A stretch of 64,000 nucleotides of DNA from Gracilinema caldarium DSM 7334. Its GTDB lineage: Bacteria; Spirochaetota; Spirochaetia; Treponematales; Breznakiellaceae. The translations under genes were made by a program, and so were the position numbers. Location of the stretch: assembly GCF_000219725.1 (NCBI RefSeq), contig NC_015732.1, positions 2,734,972 to 2,798,971 on the forward strand. Direction: 5' to 3'. Numbering within the stretch: position 1 is the first letter of the stretch; the number at the start of each line of letters is the position of its first letter. The notes below the pieces were generated by a model. It did not search any database and was not told the origin of the DNA. It worked only from the letters and a program-made list of their open reading frames with translations. Shown here piece by piece: positions 63,334-64,000 of this stretch.

Positions 63334-64000
<667 letters not shown>

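Overview
The window looks like chromosomal DNA of a free-living, plant-fibre-degrading spirochaete of the Treponema group. This is an inference from many spirochaete-style lipoproteins, a hemicellulose-use locus, CrcB next to a DUF190 protein, a pyruvate:ferredoxin oxidoreductase, and an uncharacterised 511-residue protein of a type I associate with Treponema. No rRNA or tRNA gene was seen to settle it. Base composition is mixed: the his, pur, nag and CoA-activase blocks are GC-rich, while the insertion-sequence and restriction-modification blocks are strongly AT-rich.

Layout. 1-3.8 kb: start of an acyl-CoA synthetase, an XRE-cupin regulator, a BamA-like outer-membrane protein, and an FMN/FAD fumarate-reductase-type lipoprotein. 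3.9-11.0 kb: a complete attenuator-controlled histidine operon, hisL-G-B-H-F-A/I/E-C-D, with a five-histidine leader peptide, an intrinsic terminator and a HisA-HisI-HisE triple fusion. 11.0-14.4 kb: a graveyard of transposase and immunity-protein remnants around one AT-rich membrane protein. 14.4-16.6 kb: a GH5 endoglucanase lipoprotein and a radical SAM protein. 16.8-21.6 kb: a TPR lipoprotein gene cut in two by a 1649-bp insertion sequence; a second, inverted copy lies just downstream, and each copy has its own 6-bp target duplication. 21.6-32.8 kb: an AraC regulator, a MATE exporter, an ABC sugar importer (two permeases and a binding lipoprotein), two GH43 glycosidases and two esterases, together a xylan/arabinoxylan utilisation locus. 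One esterase has an in-frame TGA.

33.0-38.0 kb: a type III restriction-modification locus broken by three homopolymer frameshifts and by an ISL3-type element that replaced the front of res. 38.0-50.1 kb: a class III cyclase-domain protein, purK-purE, a membrane-bound AraC regulator, two paralogous lipoproteins, a 1536-residue CoA-dehydratase-activase-like protein and a lipase-like lipoprotein. 50.3-53.6 kb: a ROK regulator with nagA and nagB for amino-sugar catabolism. 53.6-57.7 kb: mgtE behind a 340-base leader that holds a small ORF able to pair with the mgtE ribosome-binding site, then crcB, a DUF190 protein, OsmC and an NlpC/P60-like peptidase. 57.7-64 kb: a CHASE2 protein with a degenerate cyclase domain, a DUF4398-like lipoprotein, queG, the 511-residue protein and the start of nifJ.

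Recurring themes are a dispersed hairpin related to CCTCTAAAA...TTTTAGAGGCG at several gene boundaries, low-complexity Ala/Ser/Pro/Gly inserts in otherwise ordinary enzymes (HisH, HisC, HisD, PurK, the CoA activase, the lipase), and homopolymer tracts at points where length change would switch expression. The strongest leads are the his attenuator with its adjacent poly-C promoter tract, the mgtE leader ORF, and the homopolymer-interrupted Mod gene. All annotation here comes from reading the sequence; no database search was run.
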